Shown here: positions 19,501-26,896 of the stretch, piece by piece
Numbering within the stretch: the stretch's first letter is position 1
Layout: each line of letters begins with the position of its first letter
Assembly: GCA_029243025.1 (NCBI GenBank)
Contig: JAQWSU010000053.1
Span: 62,001-126,000, forward strand
DNA: 64,000 nt
DNA from: Pirellulaceae bacterium
Lineage (GTDB): Bacteria; Planctomycetota; Planctomycetia; Pirellulales; Pirellulaceae
Direction: 5' to 3'
Program-made: the position numbers and the translations under genes
Notes under the pieces: generated by a model
What the model was told of the DNA's origin: nothing
Seen by the model: the letters and a program-made list of their open reading frames with translations, nothing else
Databases searched by the model: none

Positions 19501-19659
19501 TATCGGGCGGATTATCAAGGTCAGCCCGAACTGGCTGCAGAACTGTTGGGCACAGGGGATTCGAAAGTCCATCCGGAACTGGACAAAGTGGAACTGGCCG
19601 CCGCGACGGCGCTGGCAAATGTTCTGTTAAACCTCGATGAAGTGACGACTCGGGAGTGA
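16537..19659 (+). CDS. PSCyt1–DUF1549–LamG–DUF1553 cytochrome protein, second copy
   Basis: This 1040-residue protein is a clear paralogue of the one at 8189–11413. A TTG start at 16537 gives a signal peptide ending VEVRAEE. The PSCyt1 motif CFSCHG (about residue 46) and MPPPLSGKQ are followed by DUF1549 with EVARYADTDGYQND and CARCHDHKFDP (about 329). The LamG-like insert spans about 427–620 (FTIAFWMKPAD, QWVHVVLAND, MSIYLNG). DUF1553 carries NRLWQSFFGRGIVRTPGDFG and KRTNTSLQALALLNE. It ends NLDEVTTRE. A short coiled segment rich in Glu/Gln (about 370–405) precedes the LamG part. The DUF1501 partner overlaps its stop by 4 bases. Confidence 0.92.
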   Translation: MTFSVITSLLKICFPVLMLSVVVEVRAEERLDFNRDIRSILADKCFSCHGPDAQTREADLRLDRKDAAKGERGGYSVIVAGSPDQSELLTRVRAADPDLRMPPPLSGKQLTPTEKQLLERWVAEGAEYQTHWAFESLNRAKIQGNAIDFLIRRRLAKEGLKASMAAAPATQLRRLSLDLIGLPPTIAETDRFLGNLEQNGLDLAYEMAVERLLNSPRYGEHMAWSWLEVARYADTDGYQNDGPREMWRWRDWVIRAFNQNLKFDRFTIEQLAGDQLSEPTPDQLIATGFNRNHRYNSEAGIPIDEFLLENAVDRVDTTSTVWMGLTMGCARCHDHKFDPLSQQEYYQLIDYFNDVAESGRAIKFGNSEPWIKTPTVEQETRLKQLDADVELSRQALEQVETEIQASQAKWEAATDFSQPLLTHGLHAHWTFDRERDEQFSTATSAIVREPGLFGDAVHVDSEHHLALKPIHGLIGDGRFTIAFWMKPADVQQGAVISNEGNNTVRAGNLVEFAAGRLRWHIIGRWISGVQAVETRQSLLADQWVHVVLANDGTQRAAGMSIYLNGVLQPVDEIYNTNSNKIDPKQQSLMRVGFSHHVPEWQGDIDELRFYAGRTLSAQEVELLAVPHSLQAIAAKPISTRSIAEQQVLRSTYLEQTENESHRKLLEDLRVAESKRSDYFDRLPTTMIMRDLVEGRPSHVRQRGVYNQLGERVESGVPSIFAPPPSDAPQGRLTFARWLVNDQHPLTARVTMNRLWQSFFGRGIVRTPGDFGSQGSPPSHPELLDWLAAEFIDSGWDLKWMVRQIVLSQTYRQSSRLQTVHRERDPENLLLSRAPAIPLAGNVLRDQALAVSGLLVEKVGGPSVKPYQPKNLWREASNFTYRQGKGDDLYRRSLYTYWKRTLAPPTMAILDTGDREYCTVEPKRTNTSLQALALLNEVTFVEAARKLAERMLLEGGDSDPQRIVFAFRTVAVRFPSKREQKVLLQALEDYRADYQGQPELAAELLGTGDSKVHPELDKVELAAATALANVLLNLDEVTTRE

Positions 19660-21086
19660 TCTCAAAGATGAATGGCAGGGAAGATCAATTGGCTTTGCGA
19701 GCTACCCGTCGACAGTTTTTGCGAGCTTCGGCACTTTCGGTGGGTGGGATGGCTCTATCGCACCTGCTGAATCCGGAACCCTGCCAGGCCGAGTCGCCGG
19801 TGATGCACGCTCCGAAAGCGAAACGTATCATTTATCTGTTTCAATCAGGCGGCCCTCCTCAGCAGGAAACGTTCGATTACAAACCACACCTGGAAAAAGT
19901 TCATGGTCAGGAAACGCCCGCATCGGTCTTGAATGGCCAAAGGCTGACGGGAATGACATCAGGGCAGACCTCTTTTCCAGTCGCCAGTTCCGCCTTCAAG
20001 TTTCAGCAGCATGGTCAGAGTGGGCAGTGGATTAGCGAAGTGATGCCTCATTTGGCCAAAGTGGCGGATGATCTTTGCATCATACGTTCCATGCATACGG
20101 AAGCCATTAATCATGATCCTGCCATTACGTTCCTCCAGACGGGTTTTCAAATTGCGGGACGACCCAGTATCGGAGCCTGGATGAGTTACGGGCTGGGGAG
20201 CGAAAACGAAGACCTTCCCGCCTTTGTAGCCATGCTTTCTGGCGGCGGCGGACAGCCGCTTTATGATCGATTGTGGGGTGCTGGATTTCTGCCGTCGGTT
20301 CATCAAGGTGTGCGTTTTCGGTCCGGTAAGAATCCTGTTCTCTACTTGAACAATCCTGAGGGAATGAGTGACGGATTGCGTCGCAAGACGCTCGATCATC
20401 TTGGGCAATTGAATCGATTGCGACTCGATGTGACGAACAATCCCGAGATTGAGACGCGGATTGCTCAGTATGAGATGGCCTATCGAATGCAAACTTCAGT
20501 TCCCGACTTAACGAATGTCGCAGATGAACCTCAAAGTACCTTTGATCTTTATGGTGAAGACGCGCGGAAACCGGGAACCTATGCGCACAACGCGCTGATT
20601 GCTCGACGGTTAAGTGAACGGGGAGTGCGTTTTGTGCAGCTGTTTCATCGAGGTTGGGATACGCACCGGAGTTTGCCTAGCCAGTTACAAAAGGCTTGCA
20701 AAGCTACCGATCAAGCCAATGCGGCACTCATTGCCGATCTCAAACAGCGAGGACTTCTGGACGAAACGCTTGTCGTTTCAGGCGGGGAATTTGGCCGGAC
20801 CGTTTATTGCCAAGGAGAACTTAAGAAGGAGTCGTACGGTCGGGATCATCACCCTCGCTGTTTTTGTATGTGGGTTGCCGGTGGAGGATTTCGCCCGGGT
20901 CTGACCTACGGGGCGACCGATGACTATAGCTACAATGTTGTCGAAAATCCGGTCAGTGTTCATGATCTGCATGCCACCCTCTTGAATCAAATGGGTGTCA
21001 ATCATGAACGACTGACCTACAAGTTCCAGGGACGCGATTACCGGCTCACTGACATTCATGGAGAGGTGGTGAAGCAGCTGATCTGA
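19656..21086 (+). CDS. DUF1501 protein, Tat-exported, second copy
   Basis: The 476-residue protein is a paralogue of the DUF1501 protein at 11480–12883, with the same motif order. It has a Tat signal (RATRRQFLRASALSVGGMAL), RIIYLFQSGGPPQQETFDYKP, SGQWISEVMPH, RFVQLFHRGWDTHRS, DETLVVSGGEFGRT, GRDHHPRCFCMWVAGGG and YKFQGRDYRLTDIHG. The GTG start at 19656 overlaps the preceding stop codon (GTGA), showing tight coupling to the cytochrome gene. An ATG at 19668 is a possible alternative. It is expected to act in the periplasm with the cytochrome. No direct activity is known for the family. Confidence 0.92.
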   Translation: MISKMNGREDQLALRATRRQFLRASALSVGGMALSHLLNPEPCQAESPVMHAPKAKRIIYLFQSGGPPQQETFDYKPHLEKVHGQETPASVLNGQRLTGMTSGQTSFPVASSAFKFQQHGQSGQWISEVMPHLAKVADDLCIIRSMHTEAINHDPAITFLQTGFQIAGRPSIGAWMSYGLGSENEDLPAFVAMLSGGGGQPLYDRLWGAGFLPSVHQGVRFRSGKNPVLYLNNPEGMSDGLRRKTLDHLGQLNRLRLDVTNNPEIETRIAQYEMAYRMQTSVPDLTNVADEPQSTFDLYGEDARKPGTYAHNALIARRLSERGVRFVQLFHRGWDTHRSLPSQLQKACKATDQANAALIADLKQRGLLDETLVVSGGEFGRTVYCQGELKKESYGRDHHPRCFCMWVAGGGFRPGLTYGATDDYSYNVVENPVSVHDLHATLLNQMGVNHERLTYKFQGRDYRLTDIHGEVVKQLI

Positions 21087-21140
21087 TCGCTTGAACAAAA
21101 ACACGATTCACGCAACGTGCTGCGCATGCCTCCCTGTTCG

Positions 21141-22016
21141 CTATCGAGGTTTTGCGCGAACTGCTTCCCATGCCACATTCGACCTTAAGGCGTAAACGTG
21201 GACATGGGGACGGAGGTCGCGAGTGCGACCCGGACGAAGCCGGAACTCTACCGTATCGTCGGATTCAGCATACGTGAGTTTGTCCTGCCCAGAGCCTCGC
21301 CAAGCAAAAACAAGTAGGAACTGCTTGTCGAAGTTAATCTCTTTGTCGATCTGCTGCAGGCCGACCGATGTGAGATATCGTTCCGCTTCCTGTCTCGTCT
21401 TGATTTGGATCGGTTCAAGTAACTTGGCCACGGCAAAGACTTCAGGAGTCGTGGGCAAATTGTCTAACCTGATGACGGCTGGAATTTCGGCGGAAGGTCG
21501 CTGCTTTTTGTTCGACAAAAACGTGTCGTCTCCTTGGCCATCCTTGCGACTTAACACAATAATCACTGCGTCCTTGTTTATCAGTTGTAAATAATACGGG
21601 TCGACCATTTTTCCCGACACGGAAACCAATACCGGTGTTGGTTGTTGCAGTCGCTGCAAGACCGTTTGTGTGTCGAGAGGCTTACCGGCGACGTCGACCA
21701 CCTTGGAGTCCGGGATCTGTGACAAAGTTTGAAACCGTAAAACGCGAGACATTGGTTTGACTTGCGTGACTACCTCATTGAAATCCGCAGTCTTGGTGTT
21801 GGAATTCGCGTTGAGTTGACGTCGGACAATTTCGTAGCGAATGGCAGGAATGACCAAATCAATTCGGTAAGCCGCTGCTTGACCGTTGTTGTTAGCCTTT
21901 GCTGTCGCCACCGCGACAACCGGCGGGATATCTCTGGGCAGACTTGCTTCGTTTTGGGATTTGGCGACTGACGAAAGAGTCAGGCTGAAACAAAGCAATG
22001 GGAATAGTTTGAGCAT
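21141..22016 (-). CDS. Secreted protein of unknown function
   Basis: This is a 291-residue protein with a signal peptide (MLKLFPLLCFSLTLSSVAKS). The middle contains a segment with KPLDTQTVLQRL…PVLVSVSGKMVDPYYLQLIN. The C-terminal ~100 residues (EVFAVAKLLEPIQIKTRQEAERYLTSVG, then FDKQFLLVFAWRGSGQDKL, ending VHVYALRSNVAWEA) have the alternating strand pattern of a small beta domain vaguely like protease-associated PrcB domains. I do not recognise the family firmly. It is convergent with the DUF1501 gene and stands alone. Confidence 0.65.
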   Translation of the reverse strand: MLKLFPLLCFSLTLSSVAKSQNEASLPRDIPPVVAVATAKANNNGQAAAYRIDLVIPAIRYEIVRRQLNANSNTKTADFNEVVTQVKPMSRVLRFQTLSQIPDSKVVDVAGKPLDTQTVLQRLQQPTPVLVSVSGKMVDPYYLQLINKDAVIIVLSRKDGQGDDTFLSNKKQRPSAEIPAVIRLDNLPTTPEVFAVAKLLEPIQIKTRQEAERYLTSVGLQQIDKEINFDKQFLLVFAWRGSGQDKLTYAESDDTVEFRLRPGRTRDLRPHVHVYALRSNVAWEAVRAKPR

Positions 22017-22426
22017 GAGGTCTCGAATCTCTTTTGAGAATAGTCCGAATGGTGGTGGAAACGTTTTTCAACTTGGGAAAGTATGCGTCGCAGGACGGAT
22101 TTGTCTCGACACGCTCGTTTGGCATCGTGTGCGATCGAATCGGCTCCGAATCCCCTTCAATCCTAACGAAACCTTCTGAGGAATTCGAGATTGCGGCTGT
22201 AATCATCGGGAAGGTGGCCCATCAAAAAAAGGAAACGGTCGTTGGCTGGCTGCGAAGCGAGGCGGATTAGAGGATAAAATATGGACACGCCCATTTGGGG
22301 TCTAACGACGTTTTGGGCGAGAAGAAAAATCAAAAACGCAGGCGTCAGTTGCATTTGAGCAAACAAGACGATCACTGCTTTGACAAAACATGTCGGTAAT
22401 TTCTTGCTGGGACGAAGGAGGAGTAG
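22017..22426. other. 410-base divergent intergenic region
   Basis: Lies between the divergent unknown secreted protein and the alpha/beta hydrolase. A GAAGGAGGAGTAG purine stretch just before 22427 is a plausible ribosome-binding site for the hydrolase. Nothing else was recognised. Confidence 0.5.
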
Positions 22427-23302
22427 ATGGAACGCTACGTACGGATTGTCGGTATCGCTTGGTTCGTTTTCCTGCCTCCTATTTCTCTCGCGGAGACGGC
22501 GCCGGGCGACGATTCACCGGTCATGCGTCTGCTTCAAACACCCGAGAAGACTCGGTTTGGCCTGTTTGGTGAAAAGTCTGATTCACCACTTCCAACGTTG
22601 TTTGTGTTTGCTACAAGCGTGGACGATATGCGCAAACTTCGCGTTTATTCAGAAACGGGCCGGTTGCTAGCGAAGCAAGGGTGGCTGTACGTGACGATGG
22701 ACCCGCCTTGCCACGGTTACGATCACCGTCAAGGTGAGCCGGCCAATCTGGAGGGCTGGGCACATCGCGTCAAATCCGGGGAGGACTTGACCAAACCGTT
22801 TGTCAGTCGTTGCGTTGAGGTTCTCAATTATCTCGTTGAGCAGGGTTATACAGATCCGAAGCAAGTAGCAACCTGCGGCACTTCGCGCGGTGGTTTTTGT
22901 GCCCTGCATTTTGCCGCTGCCGATTCCCGTATTCGCGCAGTGACCTGCATTTCACCTGTTACTGATCTGTTAGCGCTGCGCGAATTTAAAGGAGTTTCGG
23001 CAGAACAAGTACGGAGCCAAAACGTTTTTGTGCTGGCCAAGAACTTGGCTGATACTGCCGTTTGGCTGAGTATTGGAAATAACGATCAGCGTGTGGGGAC
23101 CCAACACTGTAGGAAAGCTGCAGATTGTTTTCAATCAACCAAACGTCGACAGCGGGCAGGGATACGTGCAGCACCCGTAGAAATACTGGTCAAACCGACT
23201 AACGGGCATCAACCGATTGAGAATGCGTATAGGTTGGCTGCTCAATTCGTATTGGATCGGCTTGCATCCAACGAAGAAAACAAACCCTCGCCTCTGCGCT
23301 GA
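22427..23302 (+). CDS. Exported alpha/beta hydrolase (dienelactone/prolyl-peptidase type)
   Basis: The 291-residue protein has a signal peptide (MERYVRIVGIAWFVFLPPISLAE). Its alpha/beta hydrolase core has the oxyanion region in WLYVTMDPPCHGYD and the nucleophile elbow QVATCGTSRGGFCAL (GTSRG, serine at about residue 155). A conserved ISPVTDL acidic turn is followed by a C-terminal NGHQPIENA with the likely catalytic histidine. Proteins of this kind act as esterases or peptidases, and the substrate is not evident. A strong AGGAGGAG-type ribosome-binding site precedes ATG 22427. It is a single gene between an unknown secreted protein and the GT2 operon. Confidence 0.8.
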   Translation: MERYVRIVGIAWFVFLPPISLAETAPGDDSPVMRLLQTPEKTRFGLFGEKSDSPLPTLFVFATSVDDMRKLRVYSETGRLLAKQGWLYVTMDPPCHGYDHRQGEPANLEGWAHRVKSGEDLTKPFVSRCVEVLNYLVEQGYTDPKQVATCGTSRGGFCALHFAAADSRIRAVTCISPVTDLLALREFKGVSAEQVRSQNVFVLAKNLADTAVWLSIGNNDQRVGTQHCRKAADCFQSTKRRQRAGIRAAPVEILVKPTNGHQPIENAYRLAAQFVLDRLASNEENKPSPLR

Positions 23303-23787
23303 CTTACTTTCCTTCACCCAATGCGATTCGGTTCGCCCCGATGTCGATCGATAATTTTCCATGGTGCGTGTTCTGAGTAAGTGCTAACTGAATCGCGCGG
23401 AACGAAATATGTTGGACGCGTATCGCATCACCGTGTCAAAGTTGCTGAGGAACAGAAGTTTGATGAGAGCAGGCACGTAGAACATGACTGAGGGCAAGGA
23501 CTGTTTCCTGTGCGCTGCAGACCGAAATGTGACTGGTTGAAGCTGGAGTGCGATGCCATGGCGAGTAAGAAACAGCCCCGGAATCCAAATATTCGGTTTG
23601 TGACGCTTTTTCGATATTCGATGTGGGGGATTACGGAGGATTTTGCTGTGGCGATTGTCCGCCGTGTTCTATCGTTTCGAAGGGCGTTCTTCGAAGTCTT
23701 TCGTAAGACATTATGGGGCCGGAAAGCAATTGTCATGTGGTTTTGGTGATCTTTTCTGTATTTATTCCGTGCACCGTTTTGATCCTC
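23303..23787. other. 485-base stretch before the GT2–P450 operon
   Basis: An open frame at 23510–23749 could encode up to 79 residues, or 63 from an ATG at 23558. It has a basic, aromatic end but no resemblance to a known family and no obvious ribosome-binding site, so I do not call it. The region should hold the promoter of the operon beginning at 23788. Confidence 0.35.
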
Positions 23788-24672
23788 ATGAAATTCTCTA
23801 TTATTATTCCAACATGCGATCGGCCGGATCGACTAGATCACTGTCTTGTCTCGCTATCGAAGTTGGAATTTCCTACGGAAAATTTTGAGGTTGTCGTCGT
23901 CGATGACGGAAGCCAAGAGCCGCTCGACACAGTTGTTGGGGAATTCGACGACCAATTGAACATCAGCTTATTGCGAACAAGTAATCAAGGTCCCGCTGCC
24001 GCGCGAAACACGGGCGCCGAGCACGCGAAAGGGGAATTCTTGGCTTTCACGGATGATGATTGCGAAGCTGATGAAAATTGGCTGAATCGCCTTGATGATG
24101 TCTTCACTGAATTCGGCGAATGCATGATCGGTGGTCGGACGATTAATCGATTAACCAAAAATTATTTTTCTATGTCAAGTCAGTTTATCGTCGATCTTGC
24201 CTACTCGTTTTATAATCGTGATTGCAAAAATGCGAAATTCTTTGCGTCAAATAATATGGCATTAACAGCCCATCTCTATAAAAAACTTGGCGGTTTTGAT
24301 GCTGACTTTCGGATTGCTTCAGAGGATCGAGATCTCTGTGATCGTTGTCGCTTTGAACGAAATCGATTGGTCTACGAACCAGAAGCCGTTATTTGGCATT
24401 CGCACAGCTTAAGCTTTCTTAGGTTTTGGCGACAGCATTTTCGTTATGGACGCGGTGCAGCCAGATTCCATCGTGTTCGAGCTTCGCGCGGATCGGGGCG
24501 GATTTTTCATGATTTTTCTTTCCACCTTTTTTTCCCGCAGTTGTTTCTGGACCGATGTCGGGAAATGAAATGGACTGACTGTGTCGTTTTGATTCCAATC
24601 CTGCTGGTCTGGCAATTTGCTAATGCCTTGGGATTTGGTTTCGAGTTCGTTGCAGGTGATCGAGTGAAATGA
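23788..24672 (+). CDS. Glycosyltransferase family 2
   Basis: The 294-residue GT-A enzyme starts at ATG 23788, where the fold begins: MKFSIIIPTCDRPDRLDHCL. VVVVDDGSQEPLD is the first acidic motif, NQGPAAARNTGAEHAKGEF follows, and the metal-binding FTDDDCEADENWL provides the DxD. The acceptor side includes ASNNMALTAHLYKKLGGFD and EDRDLCDR (the ED catalytic-base position). The C-terminal hydrophobic stretch VVLIPILLVWQFANALGFGFEF may be a membrane anchor. A longer frame from 23713 would add a hydrophobic extension without conservation. It overlaps the next gene by 4 bases (ATGA). Confidence 0.9.
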   Translation: MKFSIIIPTCDRPDRLDHCLVSLSKLEFPTENFEVVVVDDGSQEPLDTVVGEFDDQLNISLLRTSNQGPAAARNTGAEHAKGEFLAFTDDDCEADENWLNRLDDVFTEFGECMIGGRTINRLTKNYFSMSSQFIVDLAYSFYNRDCKNAKFFASNNMALTAHLYKKLGGFDADFRIASEDRDLCDRCRFERNRLVYEPEAVIWHSHSLSFLRFWRQHFRYGRGAARFHRVRASRGSGRIFHDFSFHLFFPQLFLDRCREMKWTDCVVLIPILLVWQFANALGFGFEFVAGDRVK

Positions 24673-25682
24673 GCCATGACGTCATTAAAGTTGCGTTGGT
24701 GGGTTGTGGCCGGATTGCATCCTGGTTTCATCTGAAAATTCTGCAGCGGCATCCGTTGGTCCAATTAGTTGCCATCGCCGATGCGAGTCAAGATGCGTTG
24801 CAAGAGGCCAAAGCCAAGGCCTCCCAAGTGAAGACGTTTGTTCGGTACGAAGATCTACTACAACTTGACGATCTCGATGATGTCATCATTTGCCTGCCAA
24901 CGCATTTGCATACCTCTGCCGCAATCGCCGCTTTTGCAGCAAAGAAGCACGTTTATTTAGAAAAGCCTCGTGCGATCAGTCCAGCGGAAGTGCAGCAGGT
25001 ATTTCATGCTTGGCGAGCCAGTAATTGTCTCGGCATGGTTGGCTTTAACGGACGATTTCATCCGGTGATTCGACAGGCCAAGGCATTGGTTCAAAACCGG
25101 GCAATCGGAACGGTCACCTCGGTGCGAACCGTCCAGACTTCCTTCGCGAAATCCTTGCCAGAATGGCAAAAGAGGCGTGAAACGGGCGGTGGCGTTTTGC
25201 TTGATTTGGCAAGTCATCAATTTGATCTCCTGGCCTGTTTACTGAACACACCCATGACGGAAGTCATGGCATCGATTTGGTCGCAACGCTTTGAACAGGA
25301 TTCTGCGATGTTGCAAATTCTTCAGCCGTTGAAAATCGGATCGAAATCATCGGGGAGCGGGGAGCGGGGAAGAATCGTGACGGATCGAATTGCTTCGACA
25401 GTTCACGTTTTTCCAATGGAGCCTACCTGCAGTCGATTGCAACGATCCTTGGAATTCTGGCGGGATTGTAGTCGGCAAATTTCTCGTTTAAGAGAGATTG
25501 TCGCTCCTGTGGCAGAACCCTCGTATCGCTTGGCGCTAGATTATTTCATCGACTGCGTCCGTGAATCTCGGGCGCCATCGCCTGATATTCTTGATGGTTG
25601 TAGAAATGTCGCTGCAGTTTTCGCTGAGGAGGAATCGGCAGAGACAGATGTGTGGAAGAAACCGGTGCCCAATGATGAATAG
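24669..25682 (+). CDS. Gfo/Idh/MocA-family oxidoreductase with internal frame scar
   Basis: The 337-residue cytoplasmic dehydrogenase-like protein has a Rossmann start (KVALVGCGRIASWFHLKIL), DVIICLPTHLHTSAA and KKHVYLEKPRAISPAEV with the EKP lysine. The usual C-terminal domain follows (TGGGVLLDLASHQFDLL). Around residues 217–233 the protein reads LQPLKIGSKSSGSGERG, while another frame over the same bases reads ENRIEIIGERG, the expected family text. A perfect 7-bp duplication at 25352–25365 and an upstream deletion seem to cancel out, leaving a short scrambled loop. The gene overlaps the GT2 upstream and lies 8 bases before the GT4. It probably makes or modifies a sugar for the operon, if still active. 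Confidence 0.85.
   Translation: MSHDVIKVALVGCGRIASWFHLKILQRHPLVQLVAIADASQDALQEAKAKASQVKTFVRYEDLLQLDDLDDVIICLPTHLHTSAAIAAFAAKKHVYLEKPRAISPAEVQQVFHAWRASNCLGMVGFNGRFHPVIRQAKALVQNRAIGTVTSVRTVQTSFAKSLPEWQKRRETGGGVLLDLASHQFDLLACLLNTPMTEVMASIWSQRFEQDSAMLQILQPLKIGSKSSGSGERGRIVTDRIASTVHVFPMEPTCSRLQRSLEFWRDCSRQISRLREIVAPVAEPSYRLALDYFIDCVRESRAPSPDILDGCRNVAAVFAEEESAETDVWKKPVPNDE
25352..25365 (+). repeat. 7-bp tandem duplication (GGGGAGC ×2)
   Basis: Two perfect copies of GGGGAGC lie inside the oxidoreductase gene, followed by GGGGAAG. Removing one copy would put the expected GERGRIVTDR text in frame with ENRIEII upstream. Confidence 0.85.
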
Positions 25683-25690
25683 GAGGCCGC

Positions 25691-26896
25691 ATGCGCATTC
25701 TGATGATGAACGACTTGGGAACACCCACGGGTGGTGCCGAGTTGATGACGCTTGCTCTAAGTGAGGCAATGCGACAGCGGGGGCACGAGACATTAGTCTT
25801 GACCAGTAATGCAGATAGCCATCCCGACATGTTTGGTGATGTGAAATGTTTTGGGGCCAAAGGCGGATTGGGCACGGTCTTGAAAATAGCGAATCTGTCT
25901 GCCTTACATGTTTTGCAGCGGACCCTGGATTCATTTAAGCCGGATGTTGTCCACGTACGGATGTTTATGACGCAACTGTCTCCACTGATCTTGAAGGCGC
26001 TTCGAAACATTCCGACCGTCTATCATGCGGTCAGCTACGAGACGTTGTGTCCAACCATCAATAAGATTCTTCCAAACGGTTCATTTTGCGAACATACTGC
26101 CGGTTGGATTTGTCGAAAGATGGATTGCCTGTCACTTCCGGCTTGGGGCGCTGCCATGGTTCAACGCCGACAGTTAATGGCCTGGAAAGACGAATTTGAT
26201 CGTGTGGTCGCAAATGGGACTGTTCTCGCCAAGGATCTGGAATCCATCGGATTTTCAGATATTGAAATTGTGAGTAACGGCGTGAAAGTCATGCCACAGC
26301 GATCGACCCTGTCATCGCCTCCGACGATCACATTTGCCGGACGCCTGGTCTTTCTCAAAGGCGTCGATGTTCTGCTAAGGGCATTTCAGTCGATTCAGGC
26401 CGAGGTAGGTGACGCAAGACTCCAGATCGTAGGAGGTGGCCCCGAGGCTTGTAAGCTGAAAGCGATGGCCAACGATCTGTCATTAAGAAATGTTTCCTGG
26501 TTTGGGCAAGTTGGAAAGCAACGGGTTTCAGAAATTTGCGACGACAGTTGGATCCATGCGGTTCCATCACGAGTCGAAACCTTTGGGATTTCTGCAACCG
26601 AGGCAATGATGCGAGGAACTTTGGTGGTTGCCTCACGTGTCGGAGGACTTATTGACCAAGTCGAAGTTGGCACTTCGGGAATCTTGTGTCCTATTGCCGA
26701 CGCTGACGCACTTGCTGCGGCCATGATGGCGTTACTTCAGGATCGTTCGCGTTGCGAACAGATGGGATTGGCAGCACGTCAACGCGCCCTGGAATTTTTT
26801 GCGATTGATCGATGTGCTGGAAAATTCGAGGAAATCTATCATCAAATGCGAGTTGGAACTTTCAAAACACCGAGGCGATCGACCGTTGGAACATAG
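25691..26896 (+). CDS. Glycosyltransferase family 4
   Basis: This 401-residue GT-B enzyme has an N-terminal acceptor domain (MRILMMNDLGTPTGGAELMTLALSEAMRQRG) and a donor domain with FAGRLVFLKGVDVLLRAF, LQIVGGGPEACKLKAMA and the retaining-enzyme signature VETFGISATEAMMRGTLVVAS. The middle has a small cysteine-containing segment (CEHTAGWICRKMDCLSLP), as seen in some GT4 enzymes of O-antigen type loci. It transfers a sugar from a nucleotide donor in the cytoplasm. It starts 8 bases after the oxidoreductase, and its end overlaps the probable TTG start of the next gene, so it belongs to the same operon. Confidence 0.92.
   Translation: MRILMMNDLGTPTGGAELMTLALSEAMRQRGHETLVLTSNADSHPDMFGDVKCFGAKGGLGTVLKIANLSALHVLQRTLDSFKPDVVHVRMFMTQLSPLILKALRNIPTVYHAVSYETLCPTINKILPNGSFCEHTAGWICRKMDCLSLPAWGAAMVQRRQLMAWKDEFDRVVANGTVLAKDLESIGFSDIEIVSNGVKVMPQRSTLSSPPTITFAGRLVFLKGVDVLLRAFQSIQAEVGDARLQIVGGGPEACKLKAMANDLSLRNVSWFGQVGKQRVSEICDDSWIHAVPSRVETFGISATEAMMRGTLVVASRVGGLIDQVEVGTSGILCPIADADALAAAMMALLQDRSRCEQMGLAARQRALEFFAIDRCAGKFEEIYHQMRVGTFKTPRRSTVGT

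Noticed and set aside
23510-23749. Small plus-strand frame of up to 79 codons before the GT2 operon
   Set aside because: Some protein-like character, but no homology, start signal or conserved context to support it.
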